Assembly: GCA_019323355.1 (NCBI GenBank)
Contig: JAHWHI010000001.1
Location: 1-8,571, forward strand
Direction of reading: 5' to 3'
From: Candidatus Woesearchaeota archaeon
GTDB taxonomy: Archaea > Nanobdellota > Nanobdellia > Woesearchaeales > WJKV01
DNA length: 8,571 bases
Position 1 is the stretch's first letter, and each line of letters starts with the position of its first letter. The position numbers and the translations under genes are program-made. Positions 6,665 to 8,571 of this stretch are shown one piece after another. The notes beneath the pieces were generated by a model that was not told the DNA's origin, ran no database searches, and saw only the letters and a list, made by a program, of their open reading frames with translations.

Positions 6665-7357
6665 TTCTCTTATTACTGTTGCCAACGGTCCAGTACATGT
6701 TTCTAGATCACCAGAGATCTCATCAATATAGGCTCTGCTGAACATATTTTGCTGATAGTTGCAGGTCATTGCTAGACCCATGAACAGATCTTTGACTTCT
6801 GCAGGTTCATCAGGCGAAAGACCGATTATTTCTTTTGTTAGTTGGCAGTTTTTTGTTGTGTACTTTATTGTTGTTGTATCAATAGTGTTTTGATACTGGC
6901 CTGCTTTGCATGCATTTGCAAGTTCTAAGAAACATCTCTCATCTGTCTTGCAGTCCATAGGGCCGCCTGTGAAAACTACAATCAAAGATATGATCAAGAT
7001 TGCTACAATTATCAAAGGAATAAAAGCTTTCCAGAAGAGACTGCTAGGCCCTTTTGGTTTGTAAGCTTTTGGTTGCATAAACGGTTTAGGAGGAGCTCGT
7101 TTGACTGGCTTTGGCTGTTTTAAAGGCGCTTTTGGAGCTTTTTTTGCGAACAAAGGCTTTCTTGCCTTCATTTTAGGCGGTTTTGGAGGCGCTTTCCGAG
7201 GTGCTATCTCCCTCTGCGCCTGATCTAATTTAGCCTTTGGAACCCCTGCTTTCAGTAAAGAAGATCTAATAAACTGTATATCATGGCCTTTTCTCAGATA
7301 TTCTCTCATTATGTGCTTGACAGTCTCTAAGCTGATATTAGCTAATGTTTTGGCCAT
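6653..7357 (-). CDS. Single-pass membrane protein with K/P-rich linker and six-cysteine exterior domain
   Basis: The function is not recognised. The 234-aa product has four zones. Residues 1-52 form a helical domain (REYLRKGHDIQFIRSSLLKAG, about 18-38) resembling a short helix-turn-helix-like module seen at the N-termini of DPANN membrane proteins. Residues 53-104 are a Lys/Pro/Ala-rich, strongly positive linker. One membrane helix follows at about 108-130 (FWKAFIPLIIVAILIISLIV). The C-terminal 100 residues carry Cys136, 142, 150, 171, 199 and 221. With the positive linker on the cytoplasmic side, the cysteine domain should face outside, where three disulfides are possible. Six cysteines there and none before the membrane helix support this. 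The ATG at 7357 lies about 30 nt after a TATA box with no ribosome binding site, suggesting a leaderless message. Confidence 0.85.
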   Translation of the reverse strand: MAKTLANISLETVKHIMREYLRKGHDIQFIRSSLLKAGVPKAKLDQAQREIAPRKAPPKPPKMKARKPLFAKKAPKAPLKQPKPVKRAPPKPFMQPKAYKPKGPSSLFWKAFIPLIIVAILIISLIVVFTGGPMDCKTDERCFLELANACKAGQYQNTIDTTTIKYTTKNCQLTKEIIGLSPDEPAEVKDLFMGLAMTCNYQQNMFSRAYIDEISGDLETCTGPLATVIRELRR

Positions 7358-7381
7358 TATAAAAGCTCAGGAGTCTCATAC

Positions 7382-7392
7382 CTATAAAAGGG
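7382..7392 (-). promoter_or_regulatory. TATA box for the six-cysteine membrane protein gene
   Basis: On the minus strand this reads CCTTTTATAGG, centred about 30 nt before the ATG at 7357, so the transcript should begin within a few bases of the start codon. A second TTTTATAA overlaps the start codon itself and is too close to act for this ATG. Confidence 0.6.
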
Positions 7393-7420
7393 TTTATCAC
7401 CTCTGAGAAGTGGTGAAAAC
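7392..7420. repeat. Inverted repeat between divergent TATA boxes, candidate operator
   Basis: Left arm GTTTATCACC (7392-7401) and right arm GGTGAAAAC (7412-7420) pair over nine bases with one bulged A, separated by a 10-nt spacer. The dyad fills the gap between the minus-strand TATA box (7382-7392) and the plus-strand one (7428-7435), where TFB contacts both promoters. A repressor dimer bound here could control both genes. The symmetry is seen; regulation is inferred. Confidence 0.45.
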
Positions 7421-7425
7421 AGAAA

Positions 7426-7437
7426 GGTTTATATATG
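7426..7437 (+). promoter_or_regulatory. TATA box fixing the start of the GxxH protein gene
   Basis: GGTTTATATATG has its core TTTATATA at 7428-7435, centred about 26 nt before ATG 7458, so transcription should start at or next to that A: a leaderless mRNA. This also argues against the upstream in-frame GTG codons at 7410/7413, which lie before the promoter. Confidence 0.7.
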
Positions 7438-7457
7438 AGAACTTACAATTTATACAT

Positions 7458-8147
7458 ATGGCAACTGAAACAAAAAGAGTTAAGCTTTCTGATGATTCAA
7501 GTCCATTAGAGCGAGAGCTAGGGCTAAGAGAAGGCATGCATGGAACCAAAGCTAACACTACAAGCGATTTTATAAAGAACCTAGTTGCCAGTCTAGGGGA
7601 TAATTATATTGTTTTCAGATCATATAATACTGAAGATACATTCGATCCAAAAGTTGTTCTTTGCGGTGAAAACCACACACAAGAATGCAGAGAGGAACTA
7701 AAGCAAGTTGTTGAAGCTGTGATCCAGCCAGAAGACATAGTTCTTTTAGAGGATACAAACATGTCAGGTGTTCCATTTGATGATGATCCGTTCAAGGCTT
7801 TTTCAGGAAAAGTCAGGAAAATTGAATTCAATGACAATCCTATGCTGGCTAGAATCCAGACAGGAATGCAGCCAGAAAGTAAAGAATATATCGCAAGTTC
7901 CATAAAAAGAAACAGGAAATATTTCGCTCCAAACATTATTCAAAATGTAGGGTCAAATCCAGACTCCAGAATATTCCAGAGAATCGGCCACAGGCACATA
8001 ATCGAATGGATGGAAATATTACAAGAACTGGAAAAACAAAAAATCCCGTACATCGCAATAGTCCCAAAAGTAAACCCTGGTTACACTCCAGAACAGAATG
8101 CATATTACAACAGATTAGCTAGAACTACTTCTAGTGTTGAATTCTAG
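7458..8147 (+). CDS. Cytoplasmic two-GxxH protein, probable TIKI/TraB/EreA/ChaN-superfamily member
   Basis: The 229-aa product carries two GxxH motifs typical of the TIKI/TraB/EreA/ChaN fold. GENH is at 70-73, after a hydrophobic strand (KVVLC) and before a helix leading to IVLLED with an acidic residue at Glu98. GHRH is at 177-180, followed by a helix and the strand IPYIAIV. This strand-GxxH-helix-strand-E order is the superfamily pattern, whose members include metal-dependent proteases (Tiki), erythromycin esterase and haem-binding ChaN. No signal peptide or membrane segment is visible, unlike many TraB/Tiki proteins. The substrate is unknown. ATG 7458 is chosen because a TATA box sits about 26 nt upstream, within the longer in-frame extension. 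The stop overlaps the convergent membrane gene by 4 nt. The gene is solid; the family call is moderate. Confidence 0.8.
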   Translation: MATETKRVKLSDDSSPLERELGLREGMHGTKANTTSDFIKNLVASLGDNYIVFRSYNTEDTFDPKVVLCGENHTQECREELKQVVEAVIQPEDIVLLEDTNMSGVPFDDDPFKAFSGKVRKIEFNDNPMLARIQTGMQPESKEYIASSIKRNRKYFAPNIIQNVGSNPDSRIFQRIGHRHIIEWMEILQELEKQKIPYIAIVPKVNPGYTPEQNAYYNRLARTTSSVEF

Positions 8148-8571
8148 AACATTATAGCTGCGCCAATTCCTAAAAATGCAACTAGCCATTTCAGCAGTAC
8201 GGATATCAAGATACCTATCAGCAATATTGCGATCAGTGATACTGCTGTCGCTCCCAAACTGACCATAATTTCGTGTCTTCTTTGCCGTTCCTTTGTCTTG
8301 AATTTTTGCTTGTAGATCCCTTTATAAAAATAATGATAGAAGAGATATACTGTCAGTATAATTATCAATACAACATCAACTAATGATAACAATTTTGCCC
8401 AGAATATTGAACGGACGATTGTCATTATGATCACAAAGAAGATATTCACCAAAATAAGTAAGAAAGAGACAAAAAACGCTTTTTTCAGATCTCTCACCTT
8501 GATCTTGATTAGATGGTCAAAAAGATACGTGGTTAACCAGACAATAAAAGTATTGACAAAAAGAAAAATTA
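8144..8571 (-). CDS. Multi-pass membrane protein, 5'-truncated by window edge
   Basis: The frame stays open from the stop at 8144 to the window end, giving about 142 residues with no upstream ATG; a GTG at 8497 is in frame but splits a run of membrane helices, so the gene most likely begins beyond 8571. Four hydrophobic segments are visible: IFLFVNTFIVWLTTYLF at the truncated end, AFFVSFLLILVNIFFVIIM, LLSLVDVVLIIILTVYLF, and a long C-terminal stretch from VSLGATAVSLIAILLIGI to the end that may hold one long or two short helices. A strongly basic loop (KQKFKTKERQRRHE) lies between the third and fourth and should face the cytoplasm. No transporter or enzyme motif is recognised. It shares its TAG stop with the convergent GxxH gene through a CTAG palindrome. 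Confidence 0.75.
   Translation of the reverse strand, partial: IFLFVNTFIVWLTTYLFDHLIKIKVRDLKKAFFVSFLLILVNIFFVIIMTIVRSIFWAKLLSLVDVVLIIILTVYLFYHYFYKGIYKQKFKTKERQRRHEIMVSLGATAVSLIAILLIGILISVLLKWLVAFLGIGAAIMF

Noticed and set aside
7410..7457. GTG-initiated extension of the GxxH protein
   Set aside because: The strong TATA box lies inside this stretch, so the mRNA should start near ATG 7458.
8144..8497. Membrane protein as a complete 117-aa gene starting at GTG 8497
   Set aside because: The frame stays open to the window edge and encodes another hydrophobic helix upstream, and no promoter is visible before the GTG; a truncated larger gene is more likely.
1..8571. CRISPR array, insertion sequence, tRNA or phage gene
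   Set aside because: No regularly spaced direct DNA repeats, transposase motifs or cloverleaf-type sequence were seen on either strand.

Overview
The window looks archaeal. It carries three genes typical of archaea: tRNA dimethyltransferase Trm1, elongation factor aEF-1beta with its partner zinc-ribbon gene, and an archaeal-type RNA 3'-phosphate cyclase RtcA. Promoters are TATA boxes of the TTTATATA type placed about 26 nt before a likely transcription start, and several genes look leaderless. The DNA is AT-rich, gene packing is very tight, and there is a long cytoplasmic coiled-coil protein and a lysine/proline-linker membrane protein with a cysteine-rich exterior. This suggests a small-genome DPANN-type archaeon (Woesearchaeota/Pacearchaeota-like). 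The lineage is inference from style, not proven by any gene here.

Layout: (1) 1-885 (+) is the 3' part of trm1. (2) 889-1329 (-) is a two-gene translation operon: a 54-aa four-CxxC zinc ribbon, then aEF-1beta, abutting stop to start. (3) 1478-4450 (+) encodes a 990-aa, nearly proline-free coiled-coil protein ending in a small helical domain. (4) 4439-5524 (-) is rtcA. (5) 5640-6664 (+) is a two-gene operon: an unrecognised 187-aa protein and a DUSP23-like dual-specificity phosphatase with intact catalytic residues. (6) 6653-7357 (-) is a single-pass membrane protein. (7) 7458-8147 (+) is a cytoplasmic protein with two GxxH motifs that looks like a TIKI/TraB/EreA/ChaN-superfamily member. (8) 8144-8571 (-) is the C-terminal part of a multi-pass membrane protein that runs off the window.

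Transcription units alternate strand. All four convergent pairs either overlap at their 3' ends (12, 12 and 4 nt) or are separated by 3 nt, so any read-through makes antisense RNA. The divergent pairs share short promoter regions of roughly 100-150 bp. No gene-free stretch exceeds 300 bases. No tRNA, rRNA, CRISPR or insertion sequence was seen.

Functionally this is mostly RNA and translation housekeeping (Trm1, aEF-1beta, RtcA) interleaved with poorly characterised genes. I did not find a clear new defence or mobile system. The best candidates for new biology are the giant coiled-coil protein, the unknown-plus-phosphatase operon, and the GxxH protein with an inverted repeat in its promoter region.
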